Shown here: positions 36,899 to 45,576 of the stretch, one piece after another | Layout: every line of letters begins with the position of its first letter | Position numbering within the stretch: position 1 is the stretch's first letter | Assembly: GCF_001545035.1 (NCBI RefSeq) | Contig: NZ_FCOJ02000021.1 | Coordinates: 1-64,000 of the forward strand | Origin: Caballeronia glebae | Lineage (GTDB): Bacteria; Pseudomonadota; Gammaproteobacteria; Burkholderiales; Burkholderiaceae | DNA length: 64,000 nt | Direction: 5' to 3' | Notes under the pieces: model-generated | What the model was told of the DNA's origin: nothing | Seen by the model: the letters and a program-made list of their open reading frames with translations, nothing else | Databases searched by the model: none | Translations under genes and position numbers: made by a program

Positions 36899-38170
36899 TT
36901 AGAGTGCTGCGAGTTCTTCAGTTATCCCAAGGAACCGCTCAATATCGCCGGGTGCATGGCAGTGAAGCGGTGAGAGTCGTACTGCTCCCTCTATCCCGAA
37001 TGACTTCAGCATGCGTCCCGAGTACACGCTCGTTGCGACTCGTTCATAGACCACCACACCTCGCTTTTCGTATTCGCGAACGGCTTGAGCCGCTTCAAGC
37101 CTCGCAAAGCCGACCCCGACGATTAGGTCGCGCCGCTCGAAGTCGTCATGGTCCCAGAACACATCGACACCGGGCATTGCCCTCAAACCTCGATGCGTGC
37201 CGTGACCATCAAGCAACGCGACAAGCAGAGCGCGTTCGTGCAACTCAATCCGGTGCATCCCTTCAAGGAAGAGCTCTCGACGGTCTTGCTTACCGCTGTA
37301 CTGTGAGCCGAGCCATGCGACATAGTCGACGATCTTTGAAACCACCGCGAATTGCCCTGGAGTAGGTGTGCCCAACTGCCAGGATTCCTGCGGCTTTGCG
37401 AGCAACCGATGATGGGTTAACGCCGCGACTCGAGGCGAAAGCCATGCGATACCTGACCCACGACATCCGAAGAATTTGTATGGAGCGAAATTGATGCCGT
37501 CGACTGGCGTCTCCTTGAGGTCAATTACTCCGTGCGGAGCGTGTTGCACAGCGTCCACGACAATATAGAGATGCGGGTTTTTGGCTCTCGCTCGGTTAAC
37601 GATTGTGGACAGGTCGAACTTTGCGCCCGAAATGTTCGATGCGTACATAACGCTGAGGAGGACCGTCTTGCTGTCCACAAGCCCGACTATCTCGTCGACA
37701 TCAACGCCCCCGGTCTCCGGGTTGCTTCGTGCGATTCGCAACTCGCGACCTGTGCGCTCGCAGTACATCTTCACTGAGTCGAAAGATGACGGGTGCTCGA
37801 GTATGGTCGTCACCGCGTTGTCGCCAACCGAGTTTTCCATCACGGCTCGAACCATGTCAAACATAGCCTCGGAAGCCGTGAGCGCAGTAAAGATGCTTCC
37901 TCCACTTGCATTCAGTATCGTGCGGACGTCGCTTTCACCTGTTGCGATGACGTCCTGCAGATGCAGCGCGCTTGCATGGATTCTCTCGGGATTGTCCGGA
38001 ATAGTATCCATTGCAGCGAATGCGGCAACGGCGTCCTTCAGCCGGAAAGAGCCGCCGGCATTGTCGAAGAACAAGCGTTCACGTCCGCTCGCGTCCACAT
38101 CGACCAGATGGAACTTGCCCTTCACATCGCCCATCACGGCTTCTGAGAAAAATTCTCCGCGACAATTCAT
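36899..38170 (-). CDS. Aminotransferase class V-fold PLP enzyme
   Basis: The 423-residue protein follows the cysteine desulfurase/isopenicillin N epimerase fold: FFDNAGGSFR at the N-terminus, EHPSSFDS near residue 125, VVDAVQHAPHG with the PLP aspartate, and the PLP lysine in FAPYKFFGCRG. The usual catalytic cysteine of desulfurases is not in an obvious position, so lyase, epimerase or transaminase activity is possible. GGAG lies 8 bases before the ATG. It is 40 bases downstream of the AccB-like gene and looks operonic with the oxoprolinase set. Confidence 0.87.
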   Translation of the reverse strand: MNCRGEFFSEAVMGDVKGKFHLVDVDASGRERLFFDNAGGSFRLKDAVAAFAAMDTIPDNPERIHASALHLQDVIATGESDVRTILNASGGSIFTALTASEAMFDMVRAVMENSVGDNAVTTILEHPSSFDSVKMYCERTGRELRIARSNPETGGVDVDEIVGLVDSKTVLLSVMYASNISGAKFDLSTIVNRARAKNPHLYIVVDAVQHAPHGVIDLKETPVDGINFAPYKFFGCRGSGIAWLSPRVAALTHHRLLAKPQESWQLGTPTPGQFAVVSKIVDYVAWLGSQYSGKQDRRELFLEGMHRIELHERALLVALLDGHGTHRGLRAMPGVDVFWDHDDFERRDLIVGVGFARLEAAQAVREYEKRGVVVYERVATSVYSGRMLKSFGIEGAVRLSPLHCHAPGDIERFLGITEELAAL

Positions 38171-38210
38171 TCAAGATGCTCCTATTCGACGCCGTTTCGG
38201 CGAGGGTCTC

Positions 38211-38699
38211 TTAGTCCGCGCGCTGCGCCGGTTCCGAGAAGTTGAAAAGAACTGTCGCGCAGTCGACGATGTCGCCGTCGGCCGGAATAACCTCATCCAG
38301 GCGCATGTCTTTCGACGCTACAACCGGCGAGTATCCATTGGCAATTTTGATGAACCCGATAATTGTCCCGAGTGTCACATCGCACGGCAAGCTTCTACGC
38401 ACCTTTCCACTTATTGCCGGGTGCTGAGCATAGAAGTGTCCAATCGCGGGAGATTTGAGCTGCTTGCTGGCTTGCGTACTCAGGGGCTGAACTTGCGAAT
38501 TTGCCCCTGCGAGCATGGGAACGCCTGGCCGCGCTTGATCGCGCCGAAAAAGCGAGACGCGAAAGCCGGGCGTGCTCAGCTCCAGTTGGTTGATGGCGCT
38601 TTTCTCGACGCTGTCGCGTAACGCGCGTGTCCATGCCACGACATCTGCAGGACCTCTGTCTCTGATCTTCGCCGTTTTGGCGTTCGGATTGCTATTCAC
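38211..38699 (-). CDS. Divergent AccB-like protein with altered biotinylation motif
   Basis: This roughly 162-residue protein has an N-terminal helical part and a C-terminal biotinyl/lipoyl-type domain whose spacing matches AccB (SPAIGHFY against the usual SPMVGTFY, ending IPADGDIVDCATVLFNF). Where AccB has EAMKM, this protein has GFIKI: the lysine remains but both flanking methionines and the glutamate are lost. It may carry biotin poorly, or act as a structural partner. A GTG start at 38699 overlaps the PxpC stop as GTGA behind GGGAGG; an ATG at 38711 is the alternative. A canonical AccB is encoded upstream at 42.6-43.0 kb. Confidence 0.78.
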   Translation of the reverse strand: MNSNPNAKTAKIRDRGPADVVAWTRALRDSVEKSAINQLELSTPGFRVSLFRRDQARPGVPMLAGANSQVQPLSTQASKQLKSPAIGHFYAQHPAISGKVRRSLPCDVTLGTIIGFIKIANGYSPVVASKDMRLDEVIPADGDIVDCATVLFNFSEPAQRAD

Positions 38700-39694
38700 A
38701 TTCCCTCCCATCGGGCGCGTTGGAACCGGACAGCTTTCTTACAACGTGCGATGTAGGATTCGACGTCAACGAGTCCCTCCACCGCTTGCTCGCGGGTAAC
38801 TTTTCGGAATCGGATTTGCGAGCCAATTGGACATTGGGCAAGCTTCCACAGGTCGGCGCGAGCGACAACACCTACTTTCGGATAGCCGCCTGTCGTATTA
38901 GCGTCACGCATCTGAATGATGGGCTGACCGCCCTGTGGAAGCTGCACCACCCCAGGCAGGATTCCGTGAGAAAGAAGCTCGACCGTTTCCTTGAGTTGAA
39001 GCTTCTCTCCTGCTAGACGGTACCCAAGTCGATTACTGTCAGGCGTTACGGTCCACGGCTCATTCCAGAACACCTTCTCGCTGATATCGCTCAAGCGCAC
39101 ACATTCCGCTGCCGGTACGACGCGAACCTTAGTTACACCAGATTGCATTTCCTCTATCGACATAAGTGCTTCAAAGGCACTTTCCACCCCGAAGCCTCCG
39201 GCCGGGAGCGCGCCAGCCCTATGTACGGCCCCGTTCCCGTCAAGGGTGTCGCCACGTCTGAGAAAGCGGCCGTCGTGAGACCCGCCAAATGCTCCCTTAA
39301 GATCCGTGCTTGCAGAACCCATCACGCGTGGCGCCTCTATGCCGCCGTACACGCTTAGGTAGCCGCGAACGCCCCGCAGCATGCGTGAGACATTCAGCGT
39401 TTGCCCGGCCTTCGCTTGCATTGCCCACCATGGCGGCACTGCGACATTGTCTAACATGGCTTCGCAGCAAGCGCCCGTGAGAGCGAAGGTCACATCCTCA
39501 CGGAAGACTACCTTGAACGGTGCGAGCGTGATCTCGATGGCCGCTGCAGATTCCTCGTTTCCGAGGAGAATGTTGCATACACGCAGCGCGAGGTCGTCCA
39601 TCGCGCCGGAGGTGCCCACACCGATACTGCGGTAGCCATGTCGCCCCAAGTCTTGAACTGTAGCCAAGGGGGCCGCATTCAGGATTTCAATCAC
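38696..39694 (-). CDS. pxpC: 5-oxoprolinase subunit PxpC / biotin-dependent carboxyltransferase family (KipA-like)
   Basis: The 332-residue KipA-type protein has ATVQDLGRHGYRSIGVGTSGAMD at its N-terminus, then SVYGGIEAPRVMGSASTD and PDSNRLGYRLAGEKL, which are standard for the family related to urea carboxylase and allophanate-hydrolase domains. PxpA, PxpB and PxpC together open 5-oxoproline to glutamate with ATP. The GTG start overlaps the PxpB stop as GTGA, so the two are translationally coupled. Confidence 0.92.
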   Translation of the reverse strand: MIEILNAAPLATVQDLGRHGYRSIGVGTSGAMDDLALRVCNILLGNEESAAAIEITLAPFKVVFREDVTFALTGACCEAMLDNVAVPPWWAMQAKAGQTLNVSRMLRGVRGYLSVYGGIEAPRVMGSASTDLKGAFGGSHDGRFLRRGDTLDGNGAVHRAGALPAGGFGVESAFEALMSIEEMQSGVTKVRVVPAAECVRLSDISEKVFWNEPWTVTPDSNRLGYRLAGEKLQLKETVELLSHGILPGVVQLPQGGQPIIQMRDANTTGGYPKVGVVARADLWKLAQCPIGSQIRFRKVTREQAVEGLVDVESYIARCKKAVRFQRARWEGM

Positions 39695-40350
39695 AGCTCG
39701 ACGGTCTCCACGACAAAGGTGACGCGGTCACCTGGCGCGAGCAGCGCGGGCGATTCACGGTTCGGGTCAAAAAAGGGAAGCGACGCTTTGCCGAGAATGT
39801 GCCAACCGGATGCCGAAGCACAGGTGATAATTCCGGCCTGCTTGCCTGCAATCACGACCGAACCAACCGGCACGCAAGCGCGAGGACTGGCGCGTCGGGG
39901 CACCGAAAGCCGAGAATCAAGGCCGAATAGATACGGGTAACCTGGATGGGCGCCTAGCGCCTGTACAACATATTCGCTGCCACTATGCAAATCGACAACG
40001 TCGCGAGCACTCAACCCGGTCTCCTTGGCGACCGACCGAAGGTCGATACCGTTGTCGCCGCCGTATTTCACTGCGATTTCGACAGTGCGCCCGGCGCGGA
40101 CTAACGGTGGGGTCTCGCGCCACGCACAGAGCAGGCGCTCCTTCAGCTTTTCAAAGTCGACGGACAGAGGGTCGAAGAGGACCATCAGATTGTTGATGCC
40201 AATGGAGACTTCCCTGACTTCGGGCCAGCTTTCAACCTCGGCGGCCACACCCCAAACGTGTGACTGGCTGTCGGCGGTCTGCTCAAGGCCTCCGTCCAGC
40301 ATAACCGCGGCCTCTCCCATCAGGGTTAAGAATGGTTTCTCGGTATGCAT
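39691..40350 (-). CDS. pxpB: 5-oxoprolinase subunit PxpB (KipI-like)
   Basis: A 219-residue KipI-type protein. GEAAVMLDGG and INNLMVLFDP are in the N-terminal half, VKYGGDNGIDL and GAHPGYPYLFGLD are the family's best signatures, and GWHILGKASLPFFDP follows. The ATG at 40350 has GGAAGG at 6 bases; a frame to 40485 would overlap pxpA. It sits 32 bases after pxpA and overlaps pxpC. Confidence 0.92.
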   Translation of the reverse strand: MHTEKPFLTLMGEAAVMLDGGLEQTADSQSHVWGVAAEVESWPEVREVSIGINNLMVLFDPLSVDFEKLKERLLCAWRETPPLVRAGRTVEIAVKYGGDNGIDLRSVAKETGLSARDVVDLHSGSEYVVQALGAHPGYPYLFGLDSRLSVPRRASPRACVPVGSVVIAGKQAGIITCASASGWHILGKASLPFFDPNRESPALLAPGDRVTFVVETVEL

Positions 40351-40382
40351 CTGCGCCTTCCGTGAAGCTGTAGGGGCGCGAG

Positions 40383-41147
40383 TCAGCGCCCGGCATAAGG
40401 TTGAATCGTCCAGCCATCGCGAACCAAGCGCTTGCGGACCGCCTTCGCCATCGGGACGGCCCCCGGCGAGTCGCCATGAACGCAAACGGTGTCGATTTCG
40501 ACCGGAATCCGCTTGCCTGATTGCGTGATGATGCAGCCTTCGGCAACCATATTTGCCACCCGCTCCATCGCGACCTCTGCGTCGTGAATGACAGCGCCAG
40601 GCTGACTGCGTGGAAGAAGGCGACCTTCTTCTGTGTACGCACGGTCGACGTAGATCTCCCGCGCGACCTGGAGCCCAGCGGCAATTCCTGCCTTCTCCAA
40701 GAGGCTGCCTGCCATGACGGAAAGCCTCAAACTCGAGTCAATGCCAGCAATGACCTCCGCAAAATCGGCGGCTGCTTCCTCGTTGTCGGCAACGAGGTGA
40801 CCAAGGGCACCATGAGCCTTCACGTGCGTGATTCGGTGCCCCGCAAGTTTCGCCACCGCGGCGAGCGCGCCGATTTGATATGCGACCAGCTGTTTTCGCT
40901 CTTCTCGCGAGAAAGGAATCTCTCGCCGGCCGAAGCCCCAGAGATCTGGGTAGCCCGGATGCGCGCCAACGGCTACGCCACGGCTCAATGCTGCTTTACA
41001 GATGGTCGACATAATCATCGGGTCGCCACCGTGATACCCACAGGCAAGATTTGCGGTGGACGCGATATTAAGCATCTCCGTATCGGAGCCCATCGCGTAG
41101 GCTCCAAATCCTTCGCCCATATCGCAGTTGATGTCGATTGCCTTCAT
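40383..41147 (-). CDS. pxpA: 5-oxoprolinase subunit PxpA (LamB/YcsF family)
   Basis: The 254-residue protein starts MKAIDINCDMGEGFG and contains ANLACGYHGGDP, VGAHPGYPDLWGFGRR, VKAHGALGH and VCVHGDSPGAV, which are the metal- and substrate-site motifs of this polysaccharide-deacetylase-like barrel. The start has AAGGAG at 7 bases. Gaps on both sides are about 30-40 bases, so it is part of the accB-accC-pxpABC run. Confidence 0.94.
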   Translation of the reverse strand: MKAIDINCDMGEGFGAYAMGSDTEMLNIASTANLACGYHGGDPMIMSTICKAALSRGVAVGAHPGYPDLWGFGRREIPFSREERKQLVAYQIGALAAVAKLAGHRITHVKAHGALGHLVADNEEAAADFAEVIAGIDSSLRLSVMAGSLLEKAGIAAGLQVAREIYVDRAYTEEGRLLPRSQPGAVIHDAEVAMERVANMVAEGCIITQSGKRIPVEIDTVCVHGDSPGAVPMAKAVRKRLVRDGWTIQPYAGR

Positions 41148-41187
41148 ATTTGCTCCTTCTGTTCGCTCCGGCGCGTCGCTACGCAAT

Positions 41188-42543
41188 TTATGCCGCTTCG
41201 CGCTCTCTCTTCAGCTTCTCTTCAAGGTAGTGGATGTCGGCGCCACCTTCGATGAATGCGGCGTCGTGCAGCAGGGCCATGTGTAGCGGGATGTTCGTTC
41301 GAATGCCCTCAATTTCTAGCTCGGACAGCGCGACTCTCATGCGGCGAATCGCTTCTTCCCGCGTTTTCCCGTAAGCGATGACCTTTGCGACCATAGAATC
41401 GTAGAAGGGAGGCACAACGTACCCGGGGTAGACATGGGAATCGAAGCGGATACCAGGACCGCCAGGAACTCGAAGGGACGTTATCTTGCCCGGTGACGGC
41501 AGTAACGTCTTAGGGTCCTCGGCATTGACACGGCATTCGATTGCATGGCCGCGGGAATCAACCATCTCCTGCGAGATCGAAAGCTTTTCGCCGGCGGCGA
41601 TTTTGATCTGTTCAACAACAATGTCGAACCCGGTCACAGCTTCGGTCACCGGATGCTCGACCTGCACGCGCGTGTTCATTTCGATGAAATAGAACTCTCC
41701 GTTCTCGAAGAGAAACTCGAAGGTTCCGGCGCCGACATAGCCCATGGCTTCGCAAGCGTCGACGCATCGCTGTCCGACCTCTGAAAGCTTCTCTGGCGCA
41801 ATGAGGGGTGCAGGAGCCTCTTCGATGACCTTCTGATGCCGACGCTGCATCGAACAATCTCGCGCGCCAAGCCAGACAGCCTTGCCGTGGGTGTCTGCGA
41901 TAACCTGAATCTCGACATGTCGCGGCGCCCGCAGGTACTTTTCCATATAAACGTCGGGCTGCCCGAAGGCGAGACGAGCTTCCTCGCTCGTGGCTGCGAC
42001 GGCAGCCACAACATCTACCTCGTCATACACGACCCGCATACCGCGCCCTCCGCCGCCACCCGCTGCTTTGATTATGACCGGCAGGCCGATACTCTGCGTC
42101 ATCTCACGAATCTCACCCGGGTCACCCGAAAGCGCCTTTGTGTAGCCAGGCACGCACGGGACGTCGGCACGAACCATCGCCTGCTTCGCAGACACCTTGT
42201 CGCCCATCAGTCGAATCGTCTCCGAGCGAGGCCCGATGAAGACAAGTCCCTCCGCTTCCACGCGCTCGGCGAATTTCGCGTTTTCGGACAGGAAGCCATA
42301 CCCAGGGTGGATTGCCTGGGCGCCCGTCGCGAGGGCCGCGGAAAGAATCGCGTCGACGTTGAGGTAGCTCTTCGCAGACGGCGGGGGTCCGATGCAGATT
42401 GCCTGGTCCGCATCGCGCACATACACCGCATCGCGGTCCGCCTCGGAAAAGACAACGACTGTTTTGATACCAAGAGCCTTGCATGCCCGCTGCACGCGAA
42501 GCGCAATCTCCCCACGGTTAGCGATAAGAATCTTTTCGAACAT
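41188..42543 (-). CDS. accC: Biotin carboxylase (AccC-like)
   Basis: Full length at 451 residues with the ATP-grasp layout: [18 protein letters not shown] at the start, [13 protein letters not shown] as the glycine-rich loop, [31 protein letters not shown] and [13 protein letters not shown]. It carboxylates biotin on AccB using ATP and bicarbonate. The housekeeping accBC pair normally stands alone with no pxp genes, so this is a specialised copy probably feeding the pxpABC proteins. Confidence 0.93.
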   Translation of the reverse strand: MFEKILIANRGEIALRVQRACKALGIKTVVVFSEADRDAVYVRDADQAICIGPPPSAKSYLNVDAILSAALATGAQAIHPGYGFLSENAKFAERVEAEGLVFIGPRSETIRLMGDKVSAKQAMVRADVPCVPGYTKALSGDPGEIREMTQSIGLPVIIKAAGGGGGRGMRVVYDEVDVVAAVAATSEEARLAFGQPDVYMEKYLRAPRHVEIQVIADTHGKAVWLGARDCSMQRRHQKVIEEAPAPLIAPEKLSEVGQRCVDACEAMGYVGAGTFEFLFENGEFYFIEMNTRVQVEHPVTEAVTGFDIVVEQIKIAAGEKLSISQEMVDSRGHAIECRVNAEDPKTLLPSPGKITSLRVPGGPGIRFDSHVYPGYVVPPFYDSMVAKVIAYGKTREEAIRRMRVALSELEIEGIRTNIPLHMALLHDAAFIEGGADIHYLEEKLKREREAA

Positions 42544-42580
42544 CGTGCGTACCGGTTATTTGCGAAGAGCGTGGATACAA

Positions 42581-43033
42581 TCATTCAATTGCAAACAACG
42601 GAGCACCGTAGTCCACAAGTACACCGTTCTCGCAGAGAACTGCCTTAATCGTTCCCGATTTTTCCGCCGTTATCTCATTAAGCATCTTCATTGCCTCCAC
42701 GACGGCCAGAGTGTCGCCGACGCTCACCACACTTCCCACCTCGACGAATGGCTTGTCCTGTGGTGTACGCGCTCGGTAGAACGTACCCACCATCGGTGAA
42801 GTGACCTTGAAGTCCTCGGGCTCTTTCCGCGCGGCGGCGCTTACGGGCACGCTCGCCGGTTCAGGGCCGGATTCCGGTTGAAAGACCTGTGGCTCCGAGA
42901 TGACCGGAGCCGCCCTTTGACCGCGAGTGGATTTAGAAATCCACAGGCGGCAATCCCCTTCGAACAGTTCCAGCTCATTGAGCTGAGACTCGGAAAGAAT
43001 GTTAATGAGTTGCTGAATCTTCTCTATGTCCAT
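42581..43033 (-). CDS. accB: Biotin carboxyl carrier protein (AccB-like)
   Basis: A 150-residue carrier with an N-terminal [20 protein letters not shown] segment, a linker rich in Pro, Ala and Glu, and a C-terminal biotinyl domain: [10 protein letters not shown], then the intact biotinylation site VEAMKML, ending YGAPLFAIE. The second ATG (43033), 6 bases after AGGTGG, is preferred over the one abutting it. It is first in the leftward run and divergent from the YcsI-like gene. Confidence 0.92.
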   Translation of the reverse strand: MDIEKIQQLINILSESQLNELELFEGDCRLWISKSTRGQRAAPVISEPQVFQPESGPEPASVPVSAAARKEPEDFKVTSPMVGTFYRARTPQDKPFVEVGSVVSVGDTLAVVEAMKMLNEITAEKSGTIKAVLCENGVLVDYGAPLFAIE

Positions 43034-43337
43034 GTCCATCCACCTGCGGGTATCAAGCCGGCGCTGTGGGCCGTGCGTTGTTCGGGCTGAGCAATTGTTG
43101 CTCCCCATTAAGTTGAGGACAAACGATATTTACTGAACTGTTAACATGCAAAAAGGTGTTGTAAACGCGGAAAGCGCCCGCTGTCGGTGCTTCGCGGCGA
43201 CAAGACAATGTCACAGCGAAAAACGATGGGACTTTACTTTTTCTCATGAAAAACTATCGAAAAATATCGCTGTTTTTGGCCTTATTGGCGCGGAACAATT
43301 TTCATATGCCTTCGCGGCGACAACCAGGAGCTGTTCG
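43034..43337. promoter_or_regulatory. Divergent promoter region between accB and the YcsI-like gene
   Basis: A 304-base gap containing an exact 14-bp direct repeat, CTTCGCGGCGACAA, at 43190-43203 and 43310-43323, 120 bp apart. Between the copies are A-rich tracts with the related strings CAGCGAAAAACGAT and ATCGAAAAATATCG. The second repeat sits just before the YcsI ribosome site. These could be paired binding sites of the LysR regulator encoded nearby, which is inference. Confidence 0.5.
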
Positions 43338-44111
43338 ATGACCCCTTACGAGTTTCGCCAAAGCGTGCGTCGCGGCGAATTCACCGGAAACACCGCAGGT
43401 ATCTGCGATGGCTACATCCAGGCGAACGTAGCGATTTTGCCCAAGGAGGTCGCCGATGACTTCGCCGGATTCTGCGGCGCAAACCCCCAGGCATGCCCCA
43501 TTCTCGCGGTGTCCGAAGCTGGCAGCCCATATCTGCCGACCCTCGGAAAGGACATCGACGTTCGCACCGATGTGCCCGGTTTTTTCATCTATCGCGACGG
43601 GAAGTTCGCTGGTGAAGAACGCACGCTACTCCAGCTCTGGCGCGATGACTTCGTGACCTTCGCAATTGGCTGCTCGTACTCGTTCGAGCACATTCTTAAG
43701 ACTGCCGGGCTGCGCATTCGCCACCTAGAGCTCGGGTATGGGGTTCCTGCGTACAACACGAACATTCCGAACAAGCAGGTAGGACCGTTCGGAGGAAATC
43801 TGGTCGTCTCAATGCGCCCGTTCAATGCGGCCGACACCATTCGAGCGATCGAGATTACGTCAGGCTATCCCAACGTTCACGGAGCGCCGGTTCACTTTGG
43901 TGACCCCGCTGCCATCGGCATCCGTGATGTCGATGAAATTGATTACGGCGGCCGCTCCGAGGTCCGCGATGGCGAGTATCCGGTTTTCTGGGCATGTGGT
44001 GTCACTCCTCAAGTGGCAATGATTAGCGCCAACCTTCCGCTCGGTATCGGGCACGCGCCGGGTCACATGCTTGTGACAGACCTTCCTTTATCGACACTCA
44101 CGTCAAACTAA
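43338..44111 (+). CDS. YcsI-type putative hydro-lyase (DUF1445, D-glutamate cyclase family)
   Basis: A 257-residue member of the DUF1445 family: SVRRGEFTGNTAGICDGYIQANVAILP is close to the family consensus, followed by FAIGCSYSFEHIL and MRPFNAADTIRAIEITS. The vertebrate D-glutamate cyclase contains this domain and makes 5-oxo-D-proline. Bacillus ycsI lies beside ycsF/kipIA. Here too it is next to pxpABC, so a role in supplying 5-oxoproline from D-glutamate is a fair inference. AGGAG precedes the ATG by 8 bases. Confidence 0.88.
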   Translation: MTPYEFRQSVRRGEFTGNTAGICDGYIQANVAILPKEVADDFAGFCGANPQACPILAVSEAGSPYLPTLGKDIDVRTDVPGFFIYRDGKFAGEERTLLQLWRDDFVTFAIGCSYSFEHILKTAGLRIRHLELGYGVPAYNTNIPNKQVGPFGGNLVVSMRPFNAADTIRAIEITSGYPNVHGAPVHFGDPAAIGIRDVDEIDYGGRSEVRDGEYPVFWACGVTPQVAMISANLPLGIGHAPGHMLVTDLPLSTLTSN

Positions 44112-44136
44112 TCAACCCATTGGACGGAGACCCCAA

Positions 44137-45474
44137 GTGCATACGAAGGATACTGTATCGTCGATTTCACCCGCTGCGACGGCGAACGCCGCGGGTGATT
44201 CCCGCACGCTTTACACAAAGGTCGCATTGAGGGTTCTGCCCATCCTCGTTGCGTCTTACTTCTTTGCCTATCTTGACCGTGTAAATGTCGGATTGGCGAA
44301 ACTCCAGATGCTGGATGATTTGAAGTTGTCGGAAGCGGCCTACGGATTCGGGGCTGGAATCTTCTTTCTCGGATATCTGTTGTTTGAGGTGCCGAGCAAC
44401 ATGCTGATGGTAAAAATTGGCGCGAAGAAGACCTTGTGCCGAATTATGATTTTATGGGGATTTATCTCCATGGGCTTTGCTTTCGTGCAGACGCCCACCC
44501 AGTTCTACGTTCTGCGCTTCTTGCTCGGAGTGGCAGAAGCGGGCTTCTACCCCGGTATCATTTTGTATCTCACCTTCTGGTTTCCGTCGAACGTCCGAGC
44601 ACGGATGACAGCGCTCTTCTACACGGCTGTCCCAATTTCCGGCGTGCTTGGTGGACCGGTAAGCGGCCTGATTCTTGAAAGCATGAAGCACACGGGAGGC
44701 CTTGCCGGTTGGCAATGGCTGTTCTTGCTCGAAGGCGCGCCCTCCGTGCTTATCGGCCTCTCCCTGCCATGGTTGCTCAACAACAAGCCAAGTGAGGCAC
44801 GCTGGCTCAGCGCGTCCGAAAAGGATGCGATTGCCGCTGACCTGGCTGCAGAAAACGACCGCAAGATGGCTGCGGTCAATGGCGATACTTCGCTCATGGC
44901 GACCATCAAGAACCTGCGGGTCTGGCATTTGGTCCTAATTTGCTTGGGACAGTCTTTCCTGATTTACGGCATCTCGTTCTGGCTGCCGACCATCATCAAA
45001 GACCTGGGGATCTCGAATCCGCTTAACCTGGGATTGGTCACCGCGATTCCCTACGCCGCGGGTGCCATCGCGCTGAATGTGGTCGGCCGCAGTTCCGACC
45101 GCAAGCTGGAGCGTCGGTGGCACACCGCGCTTCCGTTCCTGTGCGCCGCCGTTGGCCTGGCACTCAGCGTACCCCTCAAGTCGTCACCGACGGCCTGCAT
45201 CGTAGCGCTCACGTTCGCGACAGCGTCTGCCTACGCTGCGGCAACGATGTTCTGGACGCTACCCAGTCTCTTTCTGGCGGGAATGGGTATGGCTGCGGCA
45301 ATTGGCCTCATCAACTCTTTGGGTGGCCTTGGCGGATTCTTTAGCCCCTACATCGTTGGTGTCATCAAGACCTCAACGGGAAGTACGGAGGGCGGCGTTC
45401 TTTTCATCGCAGCGATCGCGGTTATCGCGGGTCTGCTCGCACTCGCTTTGCCTCGCAAGCTCTCCAATCAATGA
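44137..45474 (+). CDS. MFS transporter (ACS family)
   Basis: A 445-residue carrier with GTG start behind GGAG. FAYLDRVNVGLAKLQM is the ACS first-helix signature, and RFLLGVAEAGFYPGIILYLTFWFP is helix 4-5. Around 12 membrane segments are visible. It begins 25 bases after the YcsI-like gene and is followed by a porin, so the three form an uptake-and-entry unit for the substrate of the oxoprolinase cluster. A carboxylated amino acid or lactam is a plausible cargo. Confidence 0.9.
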   Translation: MHTKDTVSSISPAATANAAGDSRTLYTKVALRVLPILVASYFFAYLDRVNVGLAKLQMLDDLKLSEAAYGFGAGIFFLGYLLFEVPSNMLMVKIGAKKTLCRIMILWGFISMGFAFVQTPTQFYVLRFLLGVAEAGFYPGIILYLTFWFPSNVRARMTALFYTAVPISGVLGGPVSGLILESMKHTGGLAGWQWLFLLEGAPSVLIGLSLPWLLNNKPSEARWLSASEKDAIAADLAAENDRKMAAVNGDTSLMATIKNLRVWHLVLICLGQSFLIYGISFWLPTIIKDLGISNPLNLGLVTAIPYAAGAIALNVVGRSSDRKLERRWHTALPFLCAAVGLALSVPLKSSPTACIVALTFATASAYAAATMFWTLPSLFLAGMGMAAAIGLINSLGGLGGFFSPYIVGVIKTSTGSTEGGVLFIAAIAVIAGLLALALPRKLSNQ

Positions 45475-45576
45475 GATAGGTTGATAGGAGCTGGCTGCCC
45501 GGCCGGCTCCGATATACATTTCCAAGTCGGTGGATTAGTACAACTACATAGAACCATAGTATCTGGAACTCGGAAC

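Noticed and set aside
37581..38621. 346-codon open frame on the plus strand
   Set aside because: It runs antisense across the aminotransferase and AccB-like genes and lacks any family signature.
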